A stretch of 53,501 bases of DNA, from the NCBI GenBank assembly GCA_017555745.1, contig JAFZFU010000049.1, forward strand, positions 1-53,501. The letters run 5' to 3'. Below are positions 36,193 through 43,405 of this stretch, one piece after another. Position 1 is the stretch's first letter. Each line of letters begins with the position of its first letter. A model generated the notes under the pieces. The model ran no database searches and was not told the DNA's origin. It worked only from the letters and a program-made list of their open reading frames with translations. The position numbers and the translations under genes are program-made. This stretch comes from Bacteroidales bacterium. Lineage in GTDB: Bacteria; Bacteroidota; Bacteroidia; Bacteroidales; P3.

Positions 36193-36363
36193 CTAACCTC
36201 TATCGTCGGTATTGTTGCCATCGTTGGGAGTTGTCGGATTGGCAAGTTCAAATTCGCCGTATGTGGACAGCATTTTATCGTTAAATATTTCGTATAATAT
36301 TTTTTCTCTGCATCTTCTTATAGCCCCAAAAGGAAGAAAAAAAACGTTGATTTTTTTTGTTAC
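36193..36363 (-). pseudogene. Possible C-terminal gene relic
   Basis: A minus-strand frame without stop codons ends at TAG 36195-36193. Its last 45 codons are protein-like (F-G-A-I-R-R-C-R-E-K-I-L-Y-E-I-F-N-D-K-M, then a tail rich in Asn, Pro, Thr and Asp), but there is no start upstream and the 5' part runs into the A/T run of the cassette 2 promoter. It may be the remnant of a gene cut by the insertion of cassette 2, or chance. I do not recognise the family. Confidence 0.3.
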
Positions 36364-36387
36364 TTTCAAAAAAAAGTTGTATCTTTG
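36356..36387 (+). promoter_or_regulatory. Promoter of small-peptide cassette 2
   Basis: TTTG (36356-36359), 20 bases, TATCTTTG (36380-36387), followed by a leader homologous to that of cassette 1, including ATTTAACGATT, GTGTAAT and AACAATCAAA. Confidence 0.7.
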
Positions 36388-36458
36388 CAGTATAATTTAA
36401 CGATTGGCACATTTGTGTAATCGACTGGGGAACAATCAAAAAAACGCACTTTTAAACA

Positions 36459-36632
36459 ATGGCGACAATGCTTGTAATATTTTTTATACTCTGTATATCA
36501 GTGTTTTTAACCATCACTACTACTTACCAACCATTAGTAAGAGATTTAGTAGAGGTAAACTACTCTTCATCCTTGCCCCTACGCATCGAGTCGGTGCCGA
36601 GAGCATTCGTCACATCCCTCAAGTCGGGCTAA
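36459..36632 (+). CDS. Small hydrophobic peptide (cassette 2)
   Basis: 57 residues from ATG at 36459, core M-L-V-I-F-F-I-L-C-I-S-V-F-L-T, then a less hydrophobic tail. The ATG lies about 70 bases after the -7 box at a place equivalent to that of cassette 1. Compared with cassette 1, the core codons show changes such as CTT/CTC, GTA/GTT, TTT/TTA and ATA/GTA, so the peptide rather than only the DNA seems conserved; similarity fades after about residue 28. One membrane helix is likely. Function unknown; toxin-like small membrane peptide is one possibility. Confidence 0.5.
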   Translation: MATMLVIFFILCISVFLTITTTYQPLVRDLVEVNYSSSLPLRIESVPRAFVTSLKSG

Positions 36633-36906
36633 GTTTTGCATGCCAACAGAGGCCACGAACACCGGTCAGCACGATGTTTCTTTTGCTTAAAGCATGATTA
36701 CTAAGGTTTAAGATTATCCGATGAGCATCAAATGCAGACACCAAAATGTTAAATTAATTAGTCATTACGAAAAAGAATTGCACATATCAATATTTTTTCG
36801 GTACTTTGCACCCACGATATACAAAGTATTCTTTTTGGTATACAACTGATTTTCATAATAAGATATAAAAAAATAATTAATTCAACAGTATTTAAATTGA
36901 GTAATT

Positions 36907-38106
36907 ATGATTAATAGATTTTTTATAGCGGCATTTTTGACAATTATTTTAAGCAGCTGCAATAGCCGGAATTCCGACAACAATGTTTTGCAGGCAACAA
37001 GTTCGGAAACTTCGGCAGAGTGCACAATCCAAAATGATAGTACGCCCTCGAGCAACAGCATATCTGAGTTTACTTATAGCGCTCTTAAAGAGGCCGAAAT
37101 GAAGTTGATCGAGATTTTGAAAGAACGATATGGCGATCCGAATGAATATTCCGAGTGTATGCTCAACGATGAATTAATCGACTTTATAATTAAAGAGCCT
37201 CTTACATTGGATTATCAGTTCGACAGCTTGCAGAGCAGAGGTTTTGCAAATGTTGTAACGTCGGAAGATGGCAATCTACGTTTTTATTATTGGAACGCCA
37301 GAACCGGTGGCACTTGTATTTCGTGGAGAAGCATATGCCAATACAGAAGCAACGGCAAGATATATACTTACAGAGGCGACATTTCACTACTCAAGTACGG
37401 CAAACAAAACGAAGAATATATTGAGAGCGCACCAACAAGTATTATAACTATTTACGACAACTCCGGCTCGCCAATATATCTTGTAAACACATACATAAAA
37501 GAGTCGAGCCAATGGGGATACGAAAGTATAGAAGCGATAAAAATAGAAAACGACAAATTAACAGCAGTACCTATCTTTGACGTTGACGGCCATAGAGACA
37601 TGTATACTCGAGGTGCCGAATACACCATTGCCGATTGGTATTTCAGAGCCAACAATGGCGAGGGTTGGGATTGGTTGTTTAGTTATGACAATAAAAACAA
37701 GATTCTATATATTCCGGAAGCCGAGCCCGAATTATCGGACAGATACTCGCTATACCGCTACGATGGTGAAAAAATGCACTATATAGGCACCGACGGTGGT
37801 TTTTGGCTACACCCTTCAATACGCAGTTTTAAATTCCTCGAATTGGTTTTAGACACAAAAAACTACAGAATAAGGGTAGACAAAATGTTTGACAATTCCT
37901 ACAGATATGTGGCGTGGGAAAACAAAATCACTATGAACGACACACCCGATATTGTCTTGCTAAACGGCACATTCGACGAAAAGAATTCAAACTATCATTT
38001 TAAAAACAAGGGATACGAATATATAGTAAACGAAAATACCGGAATCGTTGTAAAATATAAAGACAGAGTAATCTTATCTCAAGAAAGATGCAACAAAACA
38101 AGATAG
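36907..38106 (+). CDS. Lipoprotein of unknown function, 399 residues
   Basis: Residues 1-18 are a lipoprotein signal with the lipid-bearing Cys after L-S-S, followed by an Asn/Ser-rich linker. A helical stretch (about 55-90) carries many Glu and Lys. The rest (about 95-390) is strand-rich with L-R-F-Y-Y-W-N-A-R-T-G-G-T, Y-R-G-D-I-S and W-G-Y-E-S-I-E-A-I-K-I, suggesting a beta-propeller or jelly-roll-like fold. I do not recognise the family. It is isolated: repeat island on the left, TTACAACA repeats and a shared terminator on the right. A surface or periplasmic location is likely. Confidence 0.7.
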   Translation: MINRFFIAAFLTIILSSCNSRNSDNNVLQATSSETSAECTIQNDSTPSSNSISEFTYSALKEAEMKLIEILKERYGDPNEYSECMLNDELIDFIIKEPLTLDYQFDSLQSRGFANVVTSEDGNLRFYYWNARTGGTCISWRSICQYRSNGKIYTYRGDISLLKYGKQNEEYIESAPTSIITIYDNSGSPIYLVNTYIKESSQWGYESIEAIKIENDKLTAVPIFDVDGHRDMYTRGAEYTIADWYFRANNGEGWDWLFSYDNKNKILYIPEAEPELSDRYSLYRYDGEKMHYIGTDGGFWLHPSIRSFKFLELVLDTKNYRIRVDKMFDNSYRYVAWENKITMNDTPDIVLLNGTFDEKNSNYHFKNKGYEYIVNENTGIVVKYKDRVILSQERCNKTR

Positions 38107-38251
38107 TATGTTTGGAGGGTTTAAAGTAATCTGCATAAACCAGACTGATTACCTACTGACCAAACATTACAAAAAAGACAACGGATTTTTAGTTTTAAGA
38201 TAGGTGGCACTCGCAGTTCTTAGTTTTGACTTTTATCCTCGTCAAAAAAAA

Positions 38252-38281
38252 ACATTACATTACAACATTACAACATTACAA
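38252..38281 (+). repeat. TTACAACA direct repeats
   Basis: Four ATTACA units, two of them in ACATTACA steps of nine bases (ACATTACATTACAACATTACAACATTACAA pattern). Same motif as near 35246, 35842 and 36071. The surrounding 38107-38365 holds no gene. Confidence 0.5.
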
Positions 38282-38365
38282 AAGAACTACGGACAATAGA
38301 GAACGGATATGGTTGGGATTTTAAGTTAAGGTTTAAAGTGGTGCGTTGGTGATGGGATATAAAAC

Positions 38366-38408
38366 AATTACGGCAAAAACCCGCATGGATCTTTGCCGTA
38401 ATTTTTTT
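38366..38408. terminator. Bidirectional terminator between lipoprotein gene and metK
   Basis: AATTACGGCAAA pairs with TTTGCCGTAATT (38392-38403), 14-base loop, T run after. It lies 16 bases beyond the metK stop on the minus strand. Confidence 0.85.
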
Positions 38409-38423
38409 GTATTTTATTAGTAT

Positions 38424-39677
38424 TTATATTCCGAAAGATTTCTTTATCTCGTCTACATAATCAAGTTTTTCCCAAGCGAAGAAATCTACTTCTTTTTGCA
38501 TCTCTTTTCCATTTTCGAATATTGTAACCTCTTTTGTATAAGGGTCGCGACCGAAGTGGCCATACGATGCTGTTTCTAAGAATATAGGATTTTGGAGGCC
38601 ATAACGTTGCACTATTGCGTAAGGTCTCATATCAAAAATAGAGCTTACTTTTTGGGCTATTTCGCCGTCGGTCATATTCACATTTGCAGTACCGAATGTG
38701 TTTACATATAGTCCCACCGGTTGAGCAATGCCTATTGCGTATGCCACTTGTACCAAAACCTCGTCGCACACACCTGCAGCCACAAGGTTTTTAGCTATAT
38801 GGCGAGTAGCGTATGCAGCACTGCGGTCTACTTTGCTCGAGTCCTTTCCACTGAAAGCACCGCCACCATGAGCGCCCTTGCCACCATAGGTGTCCACTAT
38901 AATCTTGCGACCTGTCAATCCGGTGTCGCCATGAGGACCGCCTATAACGAATTTTCCTGTAGGATTAACATATAGTTTATAATCTTTCTTTTCGAACAAT
39001 TGTCGATTTTCGTTGGATAATTTTTTCAAAACACGAGGTATCAATATCTCTTCGATATCTTTTTTAATGATGTTTTGCATAGCCTTTTCCGAGTCGAAAT
39101 CATCGTGTTGAGTCGACACCACTATTGTATCGATACGCATAGGTTTATTATCGTCGGAATACTCTATTGTTATCTGACTTTTGGCATCGGGACGGAGATA
39201 GGTCATCTGTTTGCCTTCGTGTCGGATGTTGGCCAATTCCAACAAGAATATATGAGCCAAAGTAAGAGGCAAAGGCATATATTCGCGAGTTTCTTTGCAA
39301 GCGTATCCAAACATCATACCTTGGTCGCCGGCACCTTGTTCTTTGCTATCTTCACGTTCTACACCTTGATTAATGTCGGGCGACTGTCCGTGTATAGTGG
39401 ATATAATACCGCAAGAGTTAGCTTCAAACATATACTCACCCTTTGTATATCCTATTTTTTCTATCACGTTGCGTACCGTACCTTGTACGTCTACGTAATC
39501 GGTAGTTTTCACTTCGCCACTAACTACCACCAATCCTGTTGTTACCAATGTTTCGCATGCTACTTTTGCGTTGGGATCTCTGCGCAAAAATTCGTCGAGC
39601 AATGCGTCCGATATTTGATCCGCTACTTTGTCCGGATGTCCTTCAGAAACTGATTCTGATGTAAAGTAATAAGCCAT
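38424..39677 (-). CDS. metK: S-adenosylmethionine synthetase
   Basis: 417 residues from the ATG at 39677, which gives the typical start [17 protein letters not shown]. It makes SAM from methionine and ATP, releasing phosphate and pyrophosphate. Other motifs: G-E-V-K-T-T (methionine/ATP site), [25 protein letters not shown], and G-G-G-A-F-S-G-K-D. It is slightly longer than the Escherichia coli enzyme, as usual in Bacteroidetes. Transcription starts about 160 bases upstream; the leader carries a SAM-II-like structure, so feedback by SAM is likely. Confidence 0.97.
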   Translation of the reverse strand: MAYYFTSESVSEGHPDKVADQISDALLDEFLRRDPNAKVACETLVTTGLVVVSGEVKTTDYVDVQGTVRNVIEKIGYTKGEYMFEANSCGIISTIHGQSPDINQGVEREDSKEQGAGDQGMMFGYACKETREYMPLPLTLAHIFLLELANIRHEGKQMTYLRPDAKSQITIEYSDDNKPMRIDTIVVSTQHDDFDSEKAMQNIIKKDIEEILIPRVLKKLSNENRQLFEKKDYKLYVNPTGKFVIGGPHGDTGLTGRKIIVDTYGGKGAHGGGAFSGKDSSKVDRSAAYATRHIAKNLVAAGVCDEVLVQVAYAIGIAQPVGLYVNTFGTANVNMTDGEIAQKVSSIFDMRPYAIVQRYGLQNPIFLETASYGHFGRDPYTKEVTIFENGKEMQKEVDFFAWEKLDYVDEIKKSFGI

Positions 39678-39784
39678 TTTTTTAGTTTTTAATACATTAA
39701 TAAATAACAAAACCCTATTCGAGTCTGTTTTAATTATTGAATGCAAAAAATGTTGATTTTGTGATTGTAGCTAAGAAAATAATT

Positions 39785-39838
39785 CTCTGTTTTAGCATTT
39801 TTTCTTGTGGTTGCAATCATTACAAATCTATCCACTTT
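39785..39838 (-). promoter_or_regulatory. Probable SAM-II riboswitch in the metK leader
   Basis: On the minus strand the first bases of the transcript read GTGG (39835-39832), then GATTTG, TTGCAA and CCAC (39810-39807), then an A-rich linker and ATGCTAAA (39798-39791). This is the order of conserved blocks of the SAM-II (SAM-alpha) aptamer: short P1 stem closed by GTGG/CCAC, the GATTTG loop, TTGCA just before the 3' arm, and TGCTAAA. It begins within a few bases of the predicted start site and lies before metK, both as expected. The P2 pseudoknot pairing is weak here (possible TTTG with CAGA), which is the main doubt. Confidence 0.65.
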
Positions 39839-39845
39839 GCGTTTG

Positions 39846-39877
39846 CAAAGGTACAACTTTTTTCGCAATCGGCAAAA
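39846..39877 (-). promoter_or_regulatory. Promoter of metK
   Basis: Minus strand TTTTG (39877-39873), 19 bases, TACCTTTG (39853-39846). Exact match to the Bacteroidetes consensus; leader about 160 bases. Confidence 0.75.
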
Positions 39878-39973
39878 CTTTTTTCAAAATATAATTTTAT
39901 AACACTCTAATACATGCATTTAGCCATTACTCTTATGAACAAAAAAGTAGGCAGTGGAGTATGTAATTTTTCG

Positions 39974-40048
39974 TCGCGAGGAAGTTTTTGCGCCCTCGCG
40001 TAGTTACAGAAAAAACATGGCGAGGAAAATATTATAGAGTCGCGAGGA
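39974..40048 (+). repeat. 22-bp-pitch palindromic array, partial copy D
   Basis: Centres at 39976.5 (TCG/CGAGG), 39998.5 (CCCTCG/CGT), 40020.5 (TGG/CGAGG) and 40042.5 (TCG/CGAGG), all 22 bp apart, with a possible fifth unit about 22-23 bp further on (TCGCT at 40063). Only the TCGCGA half of the element is present. It lies between metK and the terminator of the oxidative-stress operon. Confidence 0.8.
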
Positions 40049-40081
40049 AAAATATTACAGGGTCGCTATTGCCTATATGAC

Positions 40082-40123
40082 AAAAAAAATCCCCATCCAA
40101 ACGCTACCTTGCATTTGATGGGG
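40082..40123 (-). terminator. Terminator of the oxidative-stress operon
   Basis: On the minus strand CCCCATC (40123-40117) pairs with GATGGGG (40097-40091), with AAATGC/GCGTTT-type pairing inside, and eight T follow. A second hairpin (TTATCGGG/CCCGATAA, 40131-40158) lies just before it. Confidence 0.85.
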
Positions 40124-40164
40124 ATATTGGTTATCGGGGATTATGTTTTTCCCGATAATATTAT

Positions 40165-40707
40165 TTATTTTTTGAAGTAACGATTGTATAATCCTTCAAA
40201 ACCTTTTCCATGACGAGCTTCGTCTTTTGCCATTTCGTGTACTGTGTCGTGTATAGCATCAAGGTTGCGTTCTTTAGCTATTCTGGCAATACGCATCTTG
40301 TCTTCGCAAGCACCAGCTTCGGCGTTCATACGTTTTTCAAGGTTTGTTTTTGTATCCCACACGCATTCACCAAGCAATTCTGCAAATTTTGCACAGTGTT
40401 CGGCTTCTTCCCAAGCGTAGCGTTTGAAAGCTTCGGCTATTTCGGGATAACCTTCTCTATCGGCTTGACGGCTCATGGCCAAATACATACCCACTTCGGT
40501 TGCTTCGCCCATAAAGTGTGCATTCAAGTCTTTTATCATTTCTTCGCCGGTGCCTTTGGCTATACCCAATTCGTGTTCAGTAACGAATGTCAAAGGACCA
40601 TTTTCATTTAATTCTTTCCATGTAACTTTTTGTTTACATTGTGGACATATTTCCGGAGCGGATTCACCTTCGTGAACATAACCGCATATTGGGCAACTAT
40701 ATTTCAT
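40165..40707 (-). CDS. Reverse rubrerythrin (N-terminal rubredoxin domain)
   Basis: 180 residues. The order is reversed relative to classical rubrerythrin: a rubredoxin-like iron site comes first (C-P-I-C at 5-8, C-P-Q-C at 21-24), then a diiron four-helix ferritin-like domain (about 45-180) with [13 protein letters not shown] and D-E-A-R-H-G. Reverse rubrerythrins reduce hydrogen peroxide, and in clostridia also oxygen, with electrons from NADH via rubredoxin partners. It is the last gene of the eight-gene stress operon; the second peroxide-reducing protein beside the classical rubrerythrin at 42183. Confidence 0.92.
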   Translation of the reverse strand: MKYSCPICGYVHEGESAPEICPQCKQKVTWKELNENGPLTFVTEHELGIAKGTGEEMIKDLNAHFMGEATEVGMYLAMSRQADREGYPEIAEAFKRYAWEEAEHCAKFAELLGECVWDTKTNLEKRMNAEAGACEDKMRIARIAKERNLDAIHDTVHEMAKDEARHGKGFEGLYNRYFKK

Positions 40708-40761
40708 ATTTTTGTATTTTTTGATTGTTTTATAAATATATTTCTATCTTTGTTTTTATGG

Positions 40762-40935
40762 TTATTGTGCCGGTTCCCATTTACATCTTACGGGCGACAC
40801 TATTTTACCTTCTTCTTTAAGTTGTTTGAAAGCCTTGTCAATCTCTTTTCTATCAGCTTGCAATGCTTTTTCCACTTCGCCGGCGCTCATGGGTTTGCCG
40901 GTGTTTTTCATTACTTCCAATACCTTATCTTTCAT
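40762..40935 (-). CDS. Small winged-helix-like protein, 57 residues
   Basis: [10 protein letters not shown] starts a short protein whose middle (S-A-G-E-V-E-K-A-L, then [18 protein letters not shown]) has the pattern of a winged-helix DNA-binding domain: two helices, turn, recognition helix, then the wing (I-V-S-P). It ends C-K-W-E-P-A-Q. Genes of this size in Bacteroidetes stress operons are usually annotated as transcriptional regulators, but DNA binding is inferred from pattern only. It lies 70 bases after the rubredoxin gene and 54 bases before the reverse rubrerythrin gene on the same transcript. Confidence 0.7.
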   Translation of the reverse strand: MKDKVLEVMKNTGKPMSAGEVEKALQADRKEIDKAFKQLKEEGKIVSPVRCKWEPAQ

Positions 40936-41005
40936 ATTTTATTCGTTTTTTTTATAATCGGCAGAAAGTCAATTATTCAATCTATTTCTGCCGATCTTTG
41001 TTATA

Positions 41006-41164
41006 CTATTCTTCTTCAAATTGGTCTTTACCCACGCCGCACAATGGACATTGATAATCGGCAGGTACATCTTCCCATTTTGTTCCCGGTGCTACTCCGT
41101 TTTCAGGATCGCCGGCGGCTTCGTCGTATACGTATCCGCATACTGTACAAACATATTTTTTCAT
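41006..41164 (-). CDS. Rubredoxin
   Basis: 52 residues from the ATG at 41164, a normal rubredoxin. The four iron-binding Cys are in C-T-V-C-G-Y (6-9) and C-P-L-C-G-V (39-42), with the usual aromatic residues and the [12 protein letters not shown] block. It shuttles single electrons from an NADH:rubredoxin reductase to the flavodiiron protein and rubrerythrins encoded in the same operon. A longer frame to 41233 overlaps the regulator gene and is rejected. Confidence 0.97.
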   Translation of the reverse strand: MKKYVCTVCGYVYDEAAGDPENGVAPGTKWEDVPADYQCPLCGVGKDQFEEE

Positions 41165-41183
41165 TTTCAAAGTATTTAAAAGG

Positions 41184-41600
41184 TTATTTATTTTCTTTAG
41201 CACATTCCGAACAATATCCTCTATGATAAACATGAGTTTCGATATTCTGAAAATCTTTTGTTTCTTCCGCTTTCGGGAACTCTACATCATAATTAAGAGG
41301 GATATCGAACACTTTGTTGCAATTCAAACAACGGAAGTGGGCATGTCGTTGATTATAGCCATCAAAACGCACCATTTTTTCGTCGATTGTCAAACTTAGT
41401 ATTGCTCCTTTTTCGGCAAAAATCTTCAATGTGTTGTACACTGTTGTTTTCGACAAAGTGGGTATCGCCTTACTCAAATCGTTGAAAATTTCATCGACAG
41501 TTGGGTGAGTACGATGCTCGAGCAAGTACATCATTATTGCCAATCGTTGTACAGAAGGCTTTATTCCGTTATTTATCAGATATTGTTTTGCAGTATCCAT
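41184..41600 (-). CDS. perR: Fur-family regulator, PerR type
   Basis: 138 residues. An N-terminal winged helix ([14 protein letters not shown], then T-V-D-E-I-F and K-T-T-V-Y-N-T-L) is followed by the dimer/metal domain with the structural zinc site C91-x-x-C94 and C130-x-x-C133. H86 and H88 (R-H-A-H-F) and D105 occupy positions of the regulatory metal site; an Asp at the last of these fits PerR rather than Fur. PerR senses peroxide by metal-catalysed oxidation of its His residues and releases DNA. A matching operator lies at 44687-44713, so the operon probably regulates itself. Confidence 0.9.
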   Translation of the reverse strand: MDTAKQYLINNGIKPSVQRLAIMMYLLEHRTHPTVDEIFNDLSKAIPTLSKTTVYNTLKIFAEKGAILSLTIDEKMVRFDGYNQRHAHFRCLNCNKVFDIPLNYDVEFPKAEETKDFQNIETHVYHRGYCSECAKENK

Positions 41601-41614
41601 TTTTTTAGTCTTTA

Positions 41615-42127
41615 TTAGTCAAGAACCAACGAAGGTGCTGCATAAACACGACCTCCCAATTCTTGGTTTAACATATACAATCCTTTAGGATCAGAGCCAA
41701 ACAATTCCATTTTTGTTATCAAATCGTTGGCATTAGTTTCTTCTTCGCCTTGTTCTTTGATAAACCAATCAAGGAATTGCATAGTGCGAAAATCTTTTAC
41801 TTCGTATGCAGCAGCATAGATGTTGTTTATCATCGATGTTACAAGTTGTTCGTGGCCCAATCCTGCTTTCAATACATCCATATCGCAAGTGAACACTTTG
41901 TCGGGTTTGCCTATGGCTTCCAATGTTACTTTTTCGCTGTTGTTTTGCAAGAATTGATAAAACAACATTGCATGATCGCGTTCTTCTTGTGCTTGTATTT
42001 TGTACCAATTTGCAAATCCGTCCAAACCTTTAGCTTCAAAATAATTTGCAAAATCAAGGTATAAATATGCCGAATAAAATTCGTTATTAATTTGTTCGTT
42101 TAATAGTTTTGCTACATTTTGGTCCAT
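41615..42127 (-). CDS. Ferritin (non-heme, bacterial type)
   Basis: 170 residues, usual ferritin length. The four-helix bundle carries the ferroxidase ligands: E-x-Y-S-A-Y-L-Y-L at helix A, E-E-R-D-H-A-M in helix B, and E-Q-G-E-E-E-T-N in helix D. It stores iron as a mineral inside a 24-mer and so limits Fenton chemistry. In anaerobes it is commonly part of the PerR regulon; here it lies 14 bases upstream of the PerR-type gene and 55 bases after rubrerythrin. Confidence 0.95.
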   Translation of the reverse strand: MDQNVAKLLNEQINNEFYSAYLYLDFANYFEAKGLDGFANWYKIQAQEERDHAMLFYQFLQNNSEKVTLEAIGKPDKVFTCDMDVLKAGLGHEQLVTSMINNIYAAAYEVKDFRTMQFLDWFIKEQGEEETNANDLITKMELFGSDPKGLYMLNQELGGRVYAAPSLVLD

Positions 42128-42182
42128 AATTACCTCCTTATGTATTTATTGATTTGTTATTTCTTGTTGTTTGTTTTATCTA

Positions 42183-42722
42183 TTAATAGTTTTCTGCTCT
42201 TACTTGGAAATACGATTGTGGGTGTTCGCATACCGGGCATAATTTAGGAGCTTTTTTTCCTATTACAATGTGTCCGCAATTTTCGCATTGCCATACCACA
42301 TCGTTTTCTTTGCTGAATACCAATTCGCCTTCGATGTTAGCAAGAAGTTTGCGGTAGCGTTCTTCGTGTTCTTTTTCTATTTTTGCCACTAGGTCGAAAA
42401 GAGCAGCTATCTTTGTAAAACCTTCTTCGCGAGCTTCTTTTGCGAATGTTGCATACATATCGGTCCATTCGTAGTTTTCGCCGGCAGCAGCATCTTTCAA
42501 GTTGGTCATTGTTTCAGGCACTTCGCCTTCGTGCAACAATTTGAACCATATTTTTGCGTGTTCTTTTTCGTTGCGTGCTGTTTCTTCGAATAAGTTACCT
42601 ATTTGTACAAATCCGTCTTTTTTAGCTTTAGAAGCATAGTATTGATATTTTGTGTGTGCTTGAGATTCGCCTGCAAAAGCAGCTTTTAAATTCATTTCTG
42701 TTTTTGATCCTTTAAGTTCCAT
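42183..42722 (-). CDS. Rubrerythrin
   Basis: 179 residues. Diiron domain first (1-about 140: [21 protein letters not shown] and I-E-K-E-H-E-E-R), then a C-terminal rubredoxin-like site (C-E-N-C at about 147-150, C-P-V-C at about 163-166). This is the classical order. It reduces hydrogen peroxide to water in anaerobes, with electrons from rubredoxin. Start at the ATG just downstream of the flavin-reductase gene (39-base gap). Codon use is biased to GCT/TTC forms, as in a strongly expressed gene. Confidence 0.96.
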   Translation of the reverse strand: MELKGSKTEMNLKAAFAGESQAHTKYQYYASKAKKDGFVQIGNLFEETARNEKEHAKIWFKLLHEGEVPETMTNLKDAAAGENYEWTDMYATFAKEAREEGFTKIAALFDLVAKIEKEHEERYRKLLANIEGELVFSKENDVVWQCENCGHIVIGKKAPKLCPVCEHPQSYFQVRAENY

Positions 42723-42761
42723 ATTAATATCCTTTCAATTTTAATTTGTTATTATTTATTT

Positions 42762-43373
42762 TTATTTTATTTCTATCTTTTCAAAATCGGCCACACCATG
42801 TTTGCACCATGGGCATATAAAGTCGGCCGGTATATCTTCGCCTTCGTATACATATCCGCATACCTTGCATACCCATCCATGTTTTACACCCTCGTCTTTT
42901 TGAGGTTTTATATGTCGGTGGTAATATTCGTATGTTAGCGATTCGCTGTCCGACAATACTTTTTCATCTACCACATCGGCCAAAAACAACGTGTGTGTAC
43001 CTAAATCCTGTTTCGAGAACACTGTGCCTGAAATATATGCGTTAGAAGTTTCGGTTATGTAATATATCCCATTTTCGGCTCGTTTGGCTTCGGCATAATT
43101 TTCGAATTTATCGATACCGCGTCCACTTTGAAAACCAAATCGTTTTATCAATTCCAAGTTGGTGTTTTGTGCCAATATGGTTATGTTAAACTTTCCGGTG
43201 TTGGCCACCATATCGTGAGTAAAATTATTTTTATTCACCGTAAAGACCAGACGCTTTGGAGTATCTGTAACTTGGGCCACCACATTTATGATACATCCAT
43301 TATCTCTGCCATTGTCGTTGGCAGTCAATACAAACATACCATATTCTATATTTTCTAACGCACTTGCTTTCAT
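42762..43373 (-). CDS. Flavin reductase-rubredoxin fusion (high molecular weight rubredoxin type)
   Basis: 203 residues. The first about 155 form a flavin-reductase-like FMN-binding domain (G-M-F-V-L-T-A-N-D, G-C-I-I-N-V-V-A-Q-V, then K-N-N-F-T-H). The last about 40 are a rubredoxin site with C-K-V-C-G-Y-V-Y-E-G and C-P-W-C-K-H-G. This is the layout of the Hrb protein of Moorella, which takes electrons from NAD(P)H to the flavodiiron protein. Its partner gene lies directly upstream (32 bases), so the pair forms an NADH-driven oxygen or nitric oxide reductase. Confidence 0.92.
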   Translation of the reverse strand: MKASALENIEYGMFVLTANDNGRDNGCIINVVAQVTDTPKRLVFTVNKNNFTHDMVANTGKFNITILAQNTNLELIKRFGFQSGRGIDKFENYAEAKRAENGIYYITETSNAYISGTVFSKQDLGTHTLFLADVVDEKVLSDSESLTYEYYHRHIKPQKDEGVKHGWVCKVCGYVYEGEDIPADFICPWCKHGVADFEKIEIK

Positions 43374-43405
43374 ATCGTCTCGTTTTTTTTATTATTAACA
43401 CATCA

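Larger units (their letters stand above)
35193..36906. other. Gene-poor, repeat-rich island
   Basis: About 1.7 kb without a normal-size gene. It holds two divergent small-peptide cassettes (35337-35610 minus, 36356-36632 plus), phased ATACAC repeats (35620-35721), a partial palindromic array (35736-35793), TTACAACA repeats near 35246-35272, 35842-35870 and 36071-36086, and an extreme ATAT tract around 35940-36010. A stop-bounded minus-strand frame at 36193-36363 looks protein-like. The mixture suggests a decayed or recently inserted segment between the MATE gene and the lipoprotein at 36907. Confidence 0.6.

Noticed and set aside
36404..36697. 97-codon plus-strand ORF overlapping cassette 2
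   Set aside because: It runs in another frame through the conserved leader and has no protein-like composition; the 57-codon frame has codon-level conservation with cassette 1.
13978..40048. Arrays A-D as miniature transposons
   Set aside because: No terminal inverted repeats or target-site duplications are visible at the edges of the copies, and halves occur separately; not excluded, but not supported.
40745..40752. TATCTTTG on the plus strand inside the stress operon
   Set aside because: It matches the -7 box but points into the antisense of genes with nothing downstream; more likely chance, though an antisense RNA cannot be excluded.
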